Of a DNA stretch of 64,000 bases, positions 63,101-64,000 are shown one piece after another; position 1 is the stretch's first letter, and each line of letters begins with the position of its first letter. The position numbers and the translations under genes were made by a program. This DNA comes from Polyangia bacterium. GTDB lineage: Bacteria; Myxococcota_A; Polyangia; Nannocystales; Nannocystaceae. The DNA is taken from contig JAUIKS010000032.1 in assembly GCA_030430565.1 (NCBI GenBank), positions 78,863 to 142,862 on the forward strand. The letters run 5' to 3'. The notes beneath the pieces were generated by a model. That model had not been told where the DNA came from. It ran no database searches and was given only the letters and a program-made list of their open reading frames with translations.

Positions 63101-64000
63101 TTACTTGTTGCGACGGGCCTTGGCCGCGACGATCAGGCGCTCGAAGGCCTGGCCCACGGTCGTGGTCAGCTCGTGCAGCGAGTTCGCGTCGACCGGGTGG
63201 CGCGCGGACGAGGCGAAGACCAGCAGCGGGACCTTGCCGCGCAGCGCGACGGGCACCACCAGCACGTTGCCCTGGACGCCGCCGAGCGCGGCGTGGAAGG
63301 CCGCGTCGATCGCCGTCTCGGTGCGCATCGGTCCGAAGTACGGGTTGCGGTGCTCGATCACGGTGGAGAACAGCGACGGGCCGCGGGCCGGGATCCGGAT
63401 CTGGCGGACCGCCTCGACCATCAGGTCCTCGCCGCGGGCGTCGTGTCCGCGGATCTCCCCGCGCGCGTGGGTGAACATGATGACGCGGTCGAAGCCGTCG
63501 CCGAGGAAGTCGAGCAGCAGGTCGGTGATCTGATCGCGCGTCGTCACCGTGGCGAAGCGCGGCAGGATCCGGTTAAAGGCCTCCGGCGAGAGCGGGACCG
63601 GGGACGCCATGTGGGCCTGCGGCGGGTTCCAGCTGCTCGGCTTGCTCGCGCGCTGAATCCTCGAGTTGGACGAGGAGGCGCCTGGGTCCGGCGTCGCCAT
63701 GCGCGAGGCGGGCGGGTCGATCTGGACCTCGGTCGTGACGCCGCGTCGTCCTCCCCCCGAGATCGTCTCGCCCGGGAGCGGCGGCGTGCTGCCGTCGTGG
63801 AGCGTGACGGCGCGGGCGTTGTCGTCGAGGCGACCGCGTGTTGGGTACGCGACCGCCGAGGGGCGCGGCCCGGCCTGCAGCTGCTGCGGGTCTGGACGCA
63901 GCGGGGCAGGGCGAGAGATCACCGCGGCCGGCCGTGGACCGACGGCTGGCGGCGGCGCGCCGGCGGGGGCCGCGACCGGCGGTGAGGCCATCGGCGGCGC
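63101..64000 (-). CDS. GAF-like domain protein with Pro-rich N-terminus (5' end outside or at edge)
   Basis: At least 296 residues. An ATG at 63991 is possible, but the frame stays open to the window edge, so the start may lie outside. The N-terminal 150 residues are Pro/Ala/Ser-rich and low complexity. Residues about 130-296 fold like a GAF domain: SPEAFNRILPRFATVTTRDQITDLLLDFLGDGFDRVIMFTHARGEIRGHDARG, then VIEHRNPYFGPM, LVVPVALRGKVPLLVFASS and DANSLHELTTTVGQAFERLI. Similar GAF-like C-termini occur in myxobacterial regulators with PilZ or response-regulator N-termini. Probable signal or ligand sensing; the N-terminal domain is missing here. Confidence 0.72.
   Translation of the reverse strand, partial: APPMASPPVAAPAGAPPPAVGPRPAAVISRPAPLRPDPQQLQAGPRPSAVAYPTRGRLDDNARAVTLHDGSTPPLPGETISGGGRRGVTTEVQIDPPASRMATPDPGASSSNSRIQRASKPSSWNPPQAHMASPVPLSPEAFNRILPRFATVTTRDQITDLLLDFLGDGFDRVIMFTHARGEIRGHDARGEDLMVEAVRQIRIPARGPSLFSTVIEHRNPYFGPMRTETAIDAAFHAALGGVQGNVLVVPVALRGKVPLLVFASSARHPVDANSLHELTTTVGQAFERLIVAAKARRNK

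Overview
The window is GC-rich DNA (low-GC only around 25.4-30.2 kb) with the character of a myxobacterium, most plausibly a member of the Nannocystaceae and relatives. The evidence is: many predicted lipoproteins whose lipobox Cys is followed by acidic or Thr/Ser/Asp/Gly low-complexity linkers (DGDGDG, TTDDS, DTDTET); four Hanks-type Ser/Thr kinases, three with TPR-rich C-termini behind a single membrane helix; FG-GAP and thrombospondin-3-like surface proteins; an ADYC-type lipoprotein; and a MYXO-CTERM-like tail. Taxonomy is inferred from protein style only, with no database search. No insertion sequence, phage, CRISPR array or replication origin was seen.

Layout. 1-3.4 kb (minus): an operon of an MbnP-like copper protein, an MbnH-like di-heme enzyme and two lipoproteins. 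3.8-8 kb: a TSP3/glycine-rich surface lipoprotein, then a FIST sensor protein with its histidine kinase. 8.4-13.7 kb: a PL5-like alginate lyase lipoprotein, an alpha/beta-hydrolase fragment, a PAS-STAS regulator, a Cys-containing unknown and a PqaA-like lipoprotein. 13.9-24.1 kb: two TPR kinases, an ADYC lipoprotein, an ECF sigma factor, a steroid 5-alpha-reductase-family protein and a Ste24-type M48 protease. 24-30.2 kb: an atypical, AT-richer island with a TPR protein, a frameshifted gene and a 1454-residue CHAT peptidase-membrane helix-exported-domain protein. 30.4-40.6 kb: a membrane protein, a KamB/NpmA-like rRNA methyltransferase gene with an internal TAA, FG-GAP proteins, two VWA lipoproteins and a Pro-rich protein. 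40.7-41.8 kb: a two-gene AhpD-like operon whose second gene has an in-frame UGA where the second Cys of CxxC belongs, followed by a SECIS-like hairpin. 41.9-53.3 kb: GH92 mannosidase, lipoprotein methyltransferase, a soluble kinase, penicillin-acylase-family lipoprotein, small tandem lipoproteins, an orphan DNA adenine methyltransferase and tRNA-Leu(UAA). 53.6-64 kb: uvrA with a Lys-rich tail, the fourth kinase, an HSL-type esterase, a flavin reductase family protein, HMG-CoA lyase and the end of a GAF-like protein.

The most striking items are (1) a probable AhpD-like selenoprotein (CxxUxxxH) with its own SECIS-like hairpin, conventionally split into two ORFs; (2) the CHAT-TM-periplasmic-binding-like fusion protein, a candidate transmembrane protease-signalling or defence system with a broken partner gene directly downstream; (3) repeated placement of a TANNNT hexamer exactly 6-7 nt before start codons, implying widespread leaderless transcription; and (4) an A1408-type rRNA methyltransferase coding sequence interrupted by one nonsense codon.

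Functionally the window is mainly cell-surface and signalling biology. Kinases, the ECF sigma factor, FIST/histidine kinase and PAS-STAS proteins sense and relay. Secreted hydrolases (alginate lyase, GH92, acylase) fit a polymer-degrading, predatory lifestyle. A few housekeeping genes (uvrA, tRNA-Leu, HMG-CoA lyase) are interspersed.
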